DNA from: Kitasatospora aureofaciens | GTDB taxonomy: Bacteria > Actinomycetota > Actinomycetes > Streptomycetales > Streptomycetaceae | NCBI GenBank assembly: GCA_000720845.1 | Contig: JODU01000017.1 | Coordinates: 1 to 64,000 of the forward strand | Length of the DNA stretch: 64,000 nt | Direction of reading: 5' to 3' | In this document: positions 25,093 through 33,587 of the stretch, piece by piece | Layout of the letters: the number at the start of each line of letters is the position of its first letter | Position numbering within the stretch: position 1 is the stretch's first letter | Notes under the pieces: generated by a model | Told to the model about the DNA's origin: nothing | Databases searched by the model: none | The model's input: only the letters and a program-made list of their open reading frames with translations | Made by a program: the position numbers and the translations under genes

Positions 25093-26223
25093 TCAATGCG
25101 GAACCGGCCCGCGCATCCGGAGCGCCGGCGGCGAAGGAGTGAGCACCAGCATCGTCACGTCGTCCTGCACGTCCGGGCAGAAGCGCCCGAGGTCCGCCCA
25201 GACCAGGCCGGGGAGCGCGGCGGAATCCTCGCCCGCGAGGGAGCGCAGCCGCTCGGCCAGCGGATAGAACGCGCCGCTGCCGTCCCTCGCCTCCACCACA
25301 CCGTCCGAGGCGAGGAACAGCCGGTCACCGGGGCGCAGCGGCACCGTGCACGTCTCGATCGACCCGGCGTCCGCGAGCCCCAGCCCGAGCGGCGTCCACG
25401 GCGCGACCTCCAGCTCCTCGGCGTCCGCACCCCGCAGCAGCAGGGGCGGCGGGTTGCCGCAGACGACGACACGCACCTCCAGGGCGTCGGCGGAGAACTC
25501 CAGCAGCGCGGCCGTCGCGAACAGCTCGGCGTGCCGCGCGTCCGCCGAGTCCACCAGCAGCCTGCGGTCCAGCCGCCCCGCCACCGACGCCAGGTCCGGC
25601 TGGTCGAGCACCGCCTCCCGGAACGCCCCCAGCAGCGAGGCGACCGTCGACACCGCCGACAGGCCGTGCCCCTGCACGTCGCCCATCACCACCCGTACGC
25701 CGAAGGGGCCGTCCCGCACGTCGAAGAAGTCGCCCCCGACCAGGGTCCCGCGCTGCGCCGCCCGGTACAGCCCCGTACAGCGCACCGCCCCCACCCGCTC
25801 GGGCAGCGGCGGCGCCACGGCACGCTGTGCGGCCTCGGCGACCGTGCGCTCCAGCCCCAGCTGGGCGTCGCGGCGACTGCGCACGAAGGACACGAAGACG
25901 CTGAGCACGGAGACGAAGACGATGGTCAGCAGGTCGGCGTCGCCCGGCCGGTCGAGCTGGAGGGCCGGGATGTGCAGCAGCGCGACCACCACACCGCCCA
26001 GCAGGGCGGTCGCCAGCGGGCCGTAGGACAGCACGGCCAGCGGCGGGATGGCACCCAGCAGGAACCCGATCTCCAGGGGCTCGTCGCTCAGCAGGGTCGC
26101 CGCGCAGATCGCCACGACGAGGGCCGGCGGCAGCACCCGCACCCACCGGGGCGGCGGGGCCCCGCTCAGCCAGCTCCGCCGGTCCTCGCCCCGGCGCGGC
26201 CGCGGGACGGACACCTTTCGCAC
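25093..26223 (-). CDS. Membrane-anchored SpoIIE/PP2C-type serine phosphatase
   Basis: A 376-residue protein. Residues about 30-115 hold four to five membrane helices; the C-terminal PP2C/SpoIIE domain has the metal motifs VGGDFFDV, GDVQGHG, ASDGVVEA and QDDVTMLVL. In streptomycetes these phosphatases usually dephosphorylate anti-anti-sigma (STAS) proteins in partner-switching circuits; no sensory PAS/GAF domain is present, so the membrane part may sense. GTG 26223 is the likely start. Confidence 0.86.
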   Translation of the reverse strand: MRKVSVPRPRRGEDRRSWLSGAPPPRWVRVLPPALVVAICAATLLSDEPLEIGFLLGAIPPLAVLSYGPLATALLGGVVVALLHIPALQLDRPGDADLLTIVFVSVLSVFVSFVRSRRDAQLGLERTVAEAAQRAVAPPLPERVGAVRCTGLYRAAQRGTLVGGDFFDVRDGPFGVRVVMGDVQGHGLSAVSTVASLLGAFREAVLDQPDLASVAGRLDRRLLVDSADARHAELFATAALLEFSADALEVRVVVCGNPPPLLLRGADAEELEVAPWTPLGLGLADAGSIETCTVPLRPGDRLFLASDGVVEARDGSGAFYPLAERLRSLAGEDSAALPGLVWADLGRFCPDVQDDVTMLVLTPSPPALRMRGPVPH

Positions 26224-26293
26224 ACCCCTACGCTCCTACGCCGCCGCGCCGCCCGCACGCGGAGGGCAGCGGGCGGGCGGCTCCGGAGGGGTA

Positions 26294-27502
26294 CTAGAAG
26301 GCGCCGAGTGTCAGCCGGAAGCCGGTGGGTGCCGTGTCCTGGATGTAGGAGGCGAAGTCGGCCACGTCGTCGAAGGCGAAGCCGTACGCCCTGCCGTCCT
26401 CGGTGGCCGCGTGCACCGCCTTCGCGTAGTGGTTGGTCAGCGCGGTCCGGTAGAACGTCGCCGGGTCGGTCGTGGGCTGGCCGGCCGAGGAGACCAGCGT
26501 GGAGCGGTTGAAACCGGCGCCGAGGACCGCGGCGACGGGACCGGTCGTGCCGTCGTTGGGGGCGGCGAGGTTGCCGTCGCAGAAGAGCACGTCCCGGGTG
26601 GACGGCTTGGCGAAGGACACCTGGGCGGGCCCGTCGAAGGTCAGCCGGTCCCCGCGCACCCGGCCGGTGAAGGTCCCGGCGTTGGTGGTGATCCTGAGGT
26701 CCTTGCCGGTGTAGGTGCTCCAGACCTCGTCGATGTAAGGGGCGAGGTAGTCCTTGGAAAACAGGCCGGCGTCCAGCCCGTGGCCGGGGGCGATCACCCG
26801 GGTGTCGTCCACCACCAGCGGCGCGAACTCCGCCACCTTCCGCACCGCCTCGAAGACGGCCGCGCGGCCTCCCGGACGTATCGTGCCGGTGGTCTGGTCG
26901 TCGGCGCCGGTCAGCCGGATGGCGAGCGGCACGCTGAACATGTCGACCATGGTGGTGTTGCAGAACATCCCGGCGGAGTTGTAGGTGAACTCCGCGCAGT
27001 CGTGCAGCACCCCGTAGTTCGGGTCGGACCCGACCCAGCCCGCCGGGTACTGCAGCGCGGCGTTTCCCGCGCCGTCCGCGACGACCTTGAACTTCAGCTT
27101 CTCGCCCAGGGACACGTAGATCCGGCCGGAGAGGTGCGGCAGGCTCAGCTCGGTCTCGCCGCTGCCGGAGAGGCCGATCGCGTAGTCGGTGTAGCCGTCG
27201 GCGCCGTTGTCGGAGAGGGACACGGGGGCGACGGTGCCGTCAGGGGTGACACGCACCTGGCGGCCGTCCACGTTGCCCACGATGTAGACGTGTACGTCGG
27301 CGTTGCCGAAGGAGCCGGTCTCGTTGACGATCGTCAGCGGCAGGGCACCGTCGGCCCCGGCCTTCGGGGCCGGGTCGTCCGAGCCGACGCCCGCGAGGGC
27401 GTGCGGCGCGACGGCGGCGGCGACCGGCGCGGCCACGACGGCTCCGCCGAGGGCGACGAGCAGCTTGCGGCGGGCGAGCGGACGCTGGTGACGAGGAGTC
27501 AT
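26294..27502 (-). CDS. Secreted GH64 beta-1,3-glucanase
   Basis: A 402-residue exported enzyme. The N terminus has a twin-arginine-like signal (LARRKLLVALGGAVVAAPVA). The mature protein matches the thaumatin-like GH64 fold: PLTIVNETGSFGNADVHVYI at the start, DFAS and NHYAKAVHA near the C terminus, and an acidic cleft region CAEFTYNSAGMFCNTTMVDM with paired cysteines. It cleaves laminarin-type glucans, for example from fungal walls. A perfect LacI-type palindrome lies 36 bp upstream of ATG 27502, so substrate-inducible repression is likely. Confidence 0.86.
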   Translation of the reverse strand: MTPRHQRPLARRKLLVALGGAVVAAPVAAAVAPHALAGVGSDDPAPKAGADGALPLTIVNETGSFGNADVHVYIVGNVDGRQVRVTPDGTVAPVSLSDNGADGYTDYAIGLSGSGETELSLPHLSGRIYVSLGEKLKFKVVADGAGNAALQYPAGWVGSDPNYGVLHDCAEFTYNSAGMFCNTTMVDMFSVPLAIRLTGADDQTTGTIRPGGRAAVFEAVRKVAEFAPLVVDDTRVIAPGHGLDAGLFSKDYLAPYIDEVWSTYTGKDLRITTNAGTFTGRVRGDRLTFDGPAQVSFAKPSTRDVLFCDGNLAAPNDGTTGPVAAVLGAGFNRSTLVSSAGQPTTDPATFYRTALTNHYAKAVHAATEDGRAYGFAFDDVADFASYIQDTAPTGFRLTLGAF

Positions 27503-27537
27503 GTGGGGGGTCTCCAGTGATCGGGGCCTGACAGGGC

Positions 27538-27553
27538 GTGAGAGCGCTCTCAC
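27538..27553. promoter_or_regulatory. LacI-family-type operator, perfect 16-bp palindrome
   Basis: GTGAGAGCGCTCTCAC is a perfect palindrome with the central CG step usual for LacI-family regulators, and is close to the Streptomyces CebR box TGGGAGCGCTCCCA. It lies 36 bp upstream of the GH64 glucanase start. Confidence 0.75.
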
Positions 27554-27663
27554 GCGGTGCGGCGATGGTACGCAGCACCGTGGGCCCGGCCAACCGTCCG
27601 CTTCCTGCTCCAAACCCGTTGAGCCTGCTGGGACTTGGGGTGTGCGACCTCGCGCAGGGGACG

Positions 27664-27690
27664 CTTAACCGGTGTTTAAGGCGCGCTTAA
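27664..27690. repeat. CTTAA/TTAAG repeat cluster in intergenic region
   Basis: CTTAA at 27664-27668, TTAAG at 27676-27680 and CTTAA at 27686-27690 form inverted and direct pairs in otherwise GC-rich DNA. The cluster is about 110 bp upstream of the 27798 gene and 160 bp upstream of GH64. It could be a regulator site. Confidence 0.4.
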
Positions 27691-27797
27691 CCCACGGCGA
27701 GGGAAGGGGGACCGGGACCGGTGGCGGCCGGTCGACGGTGCCGGGTGGCATGCTGGCCGCACGGTGACCGGTGGGGTACCGGTGCGGAGGAGGCGGC

Positions 27798-28169
27798 ATG
27801 GGGTTCGAGGGCGAGGTCTGGCACGTGCGCCGGGCGCCGGACGCGGGCCGGGCGGCCGACGCGGAGTCCGGCGACATCGGGGAGATCGTGATCGAGGAGG
27901 CCGACTTCCCCTGGCTGTCCGGCCGGTTCCGGGCGGGTCCGGCCTACGGTGCCGTCCGCGAGCTGTTCGCCCGCGAACTCGCCCTGGCGGAAGCGGACGA
28001 CACCGAGCACTGGACGCGGTGGGAGGCGGTCTACGCCGAGATCGAACGGCGGGTGCGGCTGGTGTCGCCCGACGGCCCGGTCGCCGAGTTCCTGCTGCAC
28101 ATCGAGGGCGACCGGGCCTGGTTCCGGTGGAGCGACGAGCCGTTCGGGCCGGAGCGGGCGGGGGACTGA
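27798..28169 (+). CDS. Hypothetical cytoplasmic protein
   Basis: A 123-residue acidic protein beginning MGFEGEVWHVRRAPDAG with a strong GGAGGAGG ribosome site. The sequence ends FLLHIEGDRAWFRWSDEPFG, which suggests beta strands after a helical middle. I do not recognise a family. It converges on the Gfo/Idh gene. Confidence 0.62.
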   Translation: MGFEGEVWHVRRAPDAGRAADAESGDIGEIVIEEADFPWLSGRFRAGPAYGAVRELFARELALAEADDTEHWTRWEAVYAEIERRVRLVSPDGPVAEFLLHIEGDRAWFRWSDEPFGPERAGD

Positions 28170-28223
28170 CCGCGCCCACCCCGCCCGGCGGGTCAGCGAG
28201 TGGCGACCCGGCGCGTCGGCAGG

Positions 28224-29105
28224 TCAGCGCGTCAGCATGCTCTCGGCCTCGGCGAGGATCTCGGTGACGCGCAGCCCGAACGCGGCGTCGCATGGATGCG
28301 GGCGCCCACCACCGGCGGCGGCCAGCAGCGCGTCCGCGGCCCGCCGCAGCGCGGGCACCGGACCTTCCGTGGCCTCCGGGAGCAGCGTCACCCCGGTCCG
28401 GCCGCGCAGCTCCACCGTGGCGCCCGCCGCGGCGGGCGGCGCCGTCAGGCTGAGCGTGAGCGTGCTGGAGGTCCCGCCCGCATGGTCGAGGACCAGGTGC
28501 ACGGTGTCCCCGGGGCCCGGGGCCGCCGCCGCCACGCGCCGGGCGTCACCGAGGACCGGCAGCAGTACGGACAGGGCGTGCGGCCCCACGTCCCACAGGG
28601 CGCCCTTCTCCCGCCGCCACGGCGAGGCGGCGAACGGGCTGTCGCCACCCCCGAACAGGGCGCCCAGCCACTGCGCCCGCGCCGTGAACCAGTCGTCCCC
28701 GGCGGCCTGTTCGGTGATCCACGCCTCCGTCTCGGGCTGGAACCGGGCGGTGAAGAAGACCACCGAGGCGACGCCGGCCGCCCGCACCGCCTCCACCACG
28801 GCCCGCCCCTGCGCCACCGTCGTCGCGAGCGGCTTGTCGAGCAGCAGATGGCGCCCGGTCCGCGCGGCGCGCACCGCCAGGTCGGCCTGCACGGCCGGGG
28901 GCAGCGCGACGGCGACGGCCTCCACGTCGGCCAGCAGGGCGTCGACGTCGTCGTAGGCCCGTGTGCCGTGCCGCTCCGCCAGCTCCTCGGCGGCGTCCTG
29001 GCGGCGGCCCCACACCCCCACGAAGTCCAGGTCGTCGTGGTCGGCCAGGGCGGGGGCGTGCGCCATGTCCGCCCAGGGGCCGGTGCCGAGCAGTCCGATG
29101 CGCAT
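28224..29105 (-). CDS. Gfo/Idh/MocA-family NAD(P)-dependent oxidoreductase
   Basis: A 293-residue protein with the Rossmann motif GLLGTGPWADMAHAPAL, the family EKP-like catalytic segment as LLLDKPLATT, and the C-terminal beta-sheet domain (FFTARFQPETEAW, KGALWDVGPHALSVLLP). The usual EKP reads DKP, seen in some members. Substrates are typically sugars or inositols. GGAGAGG precedes ATG 29105. Confidence 0.84.
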   Translation of the reverse strand: MRIGLLGTGPWADMAHAPALADHDDLDFVGVWGRRQDAAEELAERHGTRAYDDVDALLADVEAVAVALPPAVQADLAVRAARTGRHLLLDKPLATTVAQGRAVVEAVRAAGVASVVFFTARFQPETEAWITEQAAGDDWFTARAQWLGALFGGGDSPFAASPWRREKGALWDVGPHALSVLLPVLGDARRVAAAAPGPGDTVHLVLDHAGGTSSTLTLSLTAPPAAAGATVELRGRTGVTLLPEATEGPVPALRRAADALLAAAGGGRPHPCDAAFGLRVTEILAEAESMLTR

Positions 29106-29485
29106 CCCGTCGCCTCTCCGCGGTGCCGGCCCGATCACGGACCCGCCGACGATCGTCCATGACGACCGGGCTGCGACCGCCCGGCCGACGTCGAGCGTGT
29201 CACATCCACGCAGCGTATGGACAGGGCGGAGGGGGTCGAGGACCCGGCGGCTCCGTGCCACTGAGGCCGACGCCGGAGCCCGCGCCGCGGACCGGCCCGC
29301 TCCCCGGCGTCGTAGGAGACCGGTGATTCTGCCGATCCCCCCGGCCGTCGCGTCGCTCGACAGTGGCACGGCCAACCCATCGGCGAGGCCCGCCCGGCGG
29401 ATGTCCCGGGACGCGACCCCACGCGTTCCGGGCCGTGTGCGATCACCGGGCGGCCCGCTCGCCACGACCGAGAGGACCATCCCTC

Positions 29486-30406
29486 GTGCAGCAGCACCCC
29501 CACACCCACGCCGCACGCCCCGCGTTCCAGGGCACCCGGCGGCGCCTCGCCGGCCTGACGGCCGCCGTGGCCGCGGTCTTCGCGCTCGGCACCCTCACCG
29601 GCCCCGGCGCGCAGGCCGCCGACAACCCGTACGAGCGCGGCCCGGCGCCCACCGTGTCCAGCATCGAGGCCCTGCGCGGCCCCTACTCCGTGGCCGACAC
29701 CAGCGTCTCCTCCCTCGCGGTCACCGGCTTCGGCGGCGGCACCATCTACTACCCGACCAGCACGAGCGACGGCACGTTCGGCGCCGTCGTGATCGCGCCC
29801 GGGTTCACCGCGTACCAGTCCTCCATCGCCTGGCTCGGCCCGCGACTGGCCTCCCAGGGCTTCGTCGTGTTCACCATCGACACCAACACCACGCTGGACC
29901 AGCCCGACTCACGCGGCCGGCAGCTGCTGGCCGCCCTGGACTACCTCACCGAGCGCAGCTCCGTCCGTGGCCGGATCGACAGCAGCCGACTCGGCGTCAT
30001 GGGCCACTCCATGGGCGGCGGCGGCACTCTGGAGGCCGCCAAGTCGCGGCCGTCGCTCCAGGCCGCGATCCCCCTCACCCCCTGGAACCTGGACAAGAGC
30101 TGGCCCGAGGTCAGCACCCCGACGCTGATCGTCGGCGCCGACGGCGACACGGTCGCCCCCGTGGCCTCGCACGCCGAGCCGTTCTACTCCGGCCTGCCCT
30201 CCGCGACCGACCGGGCCTACCTGGAGCTGAACAACGCGACCCACTTCTCGCCCAACACGTCCAACACGACGATCGCGAAATACAGCGTCTCCTGGCTCAA
30301 GCGGTTCATCGACAACGACACCCGCTACGAGCAGTTCCTGTGCCCGCTGCCCCGGCCGAGCCTGACGATCGAGGAGTACCGGGGCAACTGCCCGCACGGC
30401 TCCTGA
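29486..30406 (+). CDS. Secreted cutinase / PET-hydrolase-type polyesterase
   Basis: A 306-residue exported alpha/beta hydrolase very like actinobacterial cutinases that degrade PET (LCC and Thermobifida cutinase family). Signal peptide to about residue 45, then NPYERGPAPT. Catalytic Ser175 in GHSMGG, Asp221 in GADGDTVAP and His253 in THFSP; the subsite residues Phe107 (GFTAYQS) and Trp200 (LTPWNLDK) are present, and Cys286/Cys302 should form the C-terminal disulfide. The length is normal for type I enzymes. GTG 29486 follows AGAGGA. It likely attacks plant cutin or aliphatic polyester; PET activity is an inference from motifs. Confidence 0.92.
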   Translation: MQQHPHTHAARPAFQGTRRRLAGLTAAVAAVFALGTLTGPGAQAADNPYERGPAPTVSSIEALRGPYSVADTSVSSLAVTGFGGGTIYYPTSTSDGTFGAVVIAPGFTAYQSSIAWLGPRLASQGFVVFTIDTNTTLDQPDSRGRQLLAALDYLTERSSVRGRIDSSRLGVMGHSMGGGGTLEAAKSRPSLQAAIPLTPWNLDKSWPEVSTPTLIVGADGDTVAPVASHAEPFYSGLPSATDRAYLELNNATHFSPNTSNTTIAKYSVSWLKRFIDNDTRYEQFLCPLPRPSLTIEEYRGNCPHGS

Positions 30407-30618
30407 CCCGGCGCACGGCACCTCTCGCCCCGCAGGGGCACCACCGGCGGCGGTCGCGGGCACACCGCGGCCGTCGCCGGTCCGCTGTGCCGGCGCACGA
30501 CCGGGGCCGGGGCCGGTTGGGCGCCGGCACAGCGACCGCGCCGCCCGCAGGGCACAGAGCCGCAGGTGACGGCACCGAAGCGGCGGCGGGCGCGGGCGGA
30601 CCGGTGCCTTCCGCCTCG

Positions 30619-30636
30619 GGTTACGCGCGCGTAACC
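30619..30636. promoter_or_regulatory. Perfect 18-bp palindrome before the LuxR regulator
   Basis: GGTTACGCGCGCGTAACC is a perfect palindrome ending 8 bases before ATG 30645. Placed there it would overlap the promoter or ribosome-binding region and may be an autoregulatory operator. Confidence 0.55.
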
Positions 30637-30644
30637 TCGCGGGA

Positions 30645-33467
30645 ATGACCGGAGAGACGACCGTACCCACGGCCGGGCGGATCCACGGCCGGAGCGCGCA
30701 ACGCAAGGCGCTGCGCGCACTGTTGGACGCGCTGCCCTCCCACGGCGGCCAACTCCTCCTGGCCGGCGAACCCGGGCTCGGCCGCACCGCGCTGCTCCAG
30801 TGGGCCGCCCGCTCCTTCCGAGCCGGTCCGGTACTCCACCTCGGTCCGGGCCCGGACCTGGGCGCGCACGTCACCGCCGGACGACTGCTCGACACCCTGC
30901 GGACGGCGGCGGCCGCGGCGCCCGTGCTGGTGTGTGTCGACGACGCCCACCTCTGGGACGCGCCGGCCCGGACGGCACTGGGACGCGCGGCGCGGCACCT
31001 GCACCCCGCCGACCGGGTCGGCCTGCTGCTCTCCGTCGCCTCGGACCGCGCCGTCGACCCGGAGTTCGCCCGGCTGCCCGTCGTCCACCTGGACCCGCTG
31101 GCCCCGTCGAGGGCGGCCGCCCTGCTCGACGACGTGACCGACGGTGCCGCCGCCCCGGCCGTCCGCGAGCAACTCCTGGCCGAGGCGGAGGGGAACCCGG
31201 CCCTCCTCGTCGCCCTCGTGCGCCGGCTGTCACCCGGTGAGCTGCGCGGACACCGGCCGCTGCCCCACCCGCTGGCCGACGCGGCCGCCCTCGCCGAGGT
31301 CGCGGGCGGTGCCCCGAGCGGCCGGTCCGCGCACGCACGGGACCTGCTGCTGACGGTGGCGGCGGCCGGACGGGCCGCGGACGGCGCGGACGTCGACGCC
31401 GGTCTGGTCCAGGAAGCGCTGTGGCGCCTGCGGCCGGCCCCGGGACCCGGTCCCCGCGCGGAACCGCTGCCCGGGCAACTCGTCCTGGCCGGTGACCGGC
31501 TCCGCTTCCGCAGCCCGCTGGTCCGCCGTACCGTGCACGCCACCGCCAGTCCGGAGCGGCGCCGCGCCGTGCACCGCGCGCTGGCCGACGTGCTGGAGGG
31601 CGACGGCCACCGCCTCACGGGTCTGCTGCACCGCTCGTGGTCCCTGGGCGGCCGGGAGCCCGCGCCCGCGCCGGCGGACCGACTCGCCGCGCTGGCGGAC
31701 CGGCTCGCGGCGGTGGCGGCCGACGACGCGGTGCCCGCCTCGCACCGGCTGCGCGCGAGCGCGTACGCCCGTGCAGCCGAGCTGACGGCCGACGGTACGC
31801 GACGGGCCGAGCGGTACACCGCCGCGGCCGAACAGGCCCTGCTCGCCGGGAGCCCCGAACGGGCCCGCCCCCTGCTCGCCGCGGCCCGGGACCGCGCGGC
31901 CCCCGCCGCCGTACGGGGACGCGCCGAGCTGGTACGCGGCGTGACGGAACTGAGGGACGGTCCGGTCGGCGACGCCCACCAGTCCCTGCTGCTGGCCGCC
32001 TCGCTGCTCGCCGCGGACGCGCCCGCCGACGCCGCGACCGCCGCCCTCGCCGCCGCCGACGCGGCCTGGGCGGCGGGCGACCTGCCCGCGTGCCTGACCA
32101 CGCTCGCCCCCGAACCGCCGCCGCACCGGGCCGAGGACCGGGCACCCGGGACCGACGGACCCGCCGCCGCCCGCGGCCCCGCGGCGAGCACGGCCGCCGT
32201 CGTACGTGACCACCGCGCCGGCCTGCGGGCGCTGCTCGAAGGACGGCTCGACCGGGCCGGGACCCCACTCGGACAGGTGGTCGAGCGGGGCAGGACCGAG
32301 GAACGGCCGGAGACGCTGCTTCGGTCGGCGGCGGCCGCGCTGCTGCTCGGAGACGTGGACGCCGCCCGCAGCGGCGGGGCCCGGGCCCTGGCCGCCGCGC
32401 GGCAGCTCGGGTCGGACGCGCTGGTGCCGCAGGCACTGGAGTACCTCGCCTACGCCGAACTGCGCGCCGGACGGCACCCGCAGGCGCGCACCCACGCGGA
32501 GGAGGGGCTGCGCACCGCACTGCGGGCCGGACAGCGCAACACGGCGGCCCACCACCGGGCGGTGCTTGCGCTCGCCGCGTCGATCGAGGAGGAACCGGAC
32601 GTCGTCGCCCGGCACGTCACCGCCGCGCTGGAGACGGCCCGCCGGCACGGACTGGCTCAGGCGGCCACCCTCGCCCAGTGGGCGGCGGCCCGCGCCGACC
32701 TCGGCCGGGGCCGCCCCTTCGACGCCGCCGACCGGCTCGGGCTCCTGGTCCTCCCCGGGCCCGGGCGGGGCCACTTCGCGGTGTGGCGGCTGGTCGTGCC
32801 CTGCTTCGTGGAGGCCGCGGTGCTCGCCGGACGCCACGAAGACGCCCGCGCGGTCCTCCCGGACTTCGCCGACTGGGCGGCGTTCGGCGCCGACCCGCAG
32901 GCCGCCGCCCAACTGGCCCGCTGCCACGCCCTGCTCGCCCCCGCCGAGCACGCCGACGGCCTCTACCGCCGCGCCCTCGACCGGCACGACGAGGCGGGCG
33001 GCGACTTCGAACGGGCCCGCACCGCGCTGCTGTACGGCAAGTGGCTGCGCCGGCGCCGCAGACCCCGCGAGGCCCGCGGCCGGCTCGGCACCGCGCTGGC
33101 CGGGTTCGAGCGCTGCGGCGCCGGCGTCTGGGCCGCACAGGCACGCGACGAACTCCGCGCCCTCGGCGCGGCCCCGCAGTCCACCGGCGCCGGAACGCCG
33201 AACCGGCTCGGCCGCCTGACCCCGCAGCAACTGCGCATCGCGCGGCACGTCGCCGAGGGCGCCACCAACCGCGAGGTCGCCCTGGCCCTCGGCGTGAGCA
33301 CCCGCACCGTCGACTACCACCTCCGCAAGGTCTTCGCCGCCCTCGGCGTACGGTCCCGCCTGGAGCTGGCCCGCATGGTGGGGGAGGCCGAACAGGCCCA
33401 CCAGGACCAGGGGGCCCGAGGGGCCCGCCGGGCCGGGGCCCAGGAAAAGACCGGTGCACAACACTAG
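30645..33467 (+). CDS. Large LuxR-family (LAL-type) ATP-binding regulator
   Basis: A 940-residue regulator. The N-terminal AAA-type ATPase domain has a P-loop GEPGLGRT (residues 41-48), where Arg47 replaces the usual Lys, and Walker B VLVCVDDAHLWD. A long helical TPR-like middle follows. The C-terminal LuxR helix-turn-helix is intact (LTPQQLRIARHVAEGATNRE, VALALGVSTRTVDYHLRKVF). LAL regulators often act in antibiotic or sugar pathways. The Lys-to-Arg change may weaken ATP binding. A perfect palindrome precedes the start. Confidence 0.86.
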   Translation: MTGETTVPTAGRIHGRSAQRKALRALLDALPSHGGQLLLAGEPGLGRTALLQWAARSFRAGPVLHLGPGPDLGAHVTAGRLLDTLRTAAAAAPVLVCVDDAHLWDAPARTALGRAARHLHPADRVGLLLSVASDRAVDPEFARLPVVHLDPLAPSRAAALLDDVTDGAAAPAVREQLLAEAEGNPALLVALVRRLSPGELRGHRPLPHPLADAAALAEVAGGAPSGRSAHARDLLLTVAAAGRAADGADVDAGLVQEALWRLRPAPGPGPRAEPLPGQLVLAGDRLRFRSPLVRRTVHATASPERRRAVHRALADVLEGDGHRLTGLLHRSWSLGGREPAPAPADRLAALADRLAAVAADDAVPASHRLRASAYARAAELTADGTRRAERYTAAAEQALLAGSPERARPLLAAARDRAAPAAVRGRAELVRGVTELRDGPVGDAHQSLLLAASLLAADAPADAATAALAAADAAWAAGDLPACLTTLAPEPPPHRAEDRAPGTDGPAAARGPAASTAAVVRDHRAGLRALLEGRLDRAGTPLGQVVERGRTEERPETLLRSAAAALLLGDVDAARSGGARALAAARQLGSDALVPQALEYLAYAELRAGRHPQARTHAEEGLRTALRAGQRNTAAHHRAVLALAASIEEEPDVVARHVTAALETARRHGLAQAATLAQWAAARADLGRGRPFDAADRLGLLVLPGPGRGHFAVWRLVVPCFVEAAVLAGRHEDARAVLPDFADWAAFGADPQAAAQLARCHALLAPAEHADGLYRRALDRHDEAGGDFERARTALLYGKWLRRRRRPREARGRLGTALAGFERCGAGVWAAQARDELRALGAAPQSTGAGTPNRLGRLTPQQLRIARHVAEGATNREVALALGVSTRTVDYHLRKVFAALGVRSRLELARMVGEAEQAHQDQGARGARRAGAQEKTGAQH

Positions 33468-33587
33468 GGACCGACCGGACGGTATGCCATCCTTCGGGGC
33501 AGGACGAGTCAGGGGGCAGGACCGGCGCGTCGGGACGGCCCGTCGCGGCGCGGCGCCTCCACCAGCCCTGCCCCGGGGAGGACCGCG

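Noticed and set aside
29909..32191. 760-residue minus-strand open frame
   Set aside because: Low-complexity Ala/Ser/Arg shadow of the polyesterase and LAL regulator genes.
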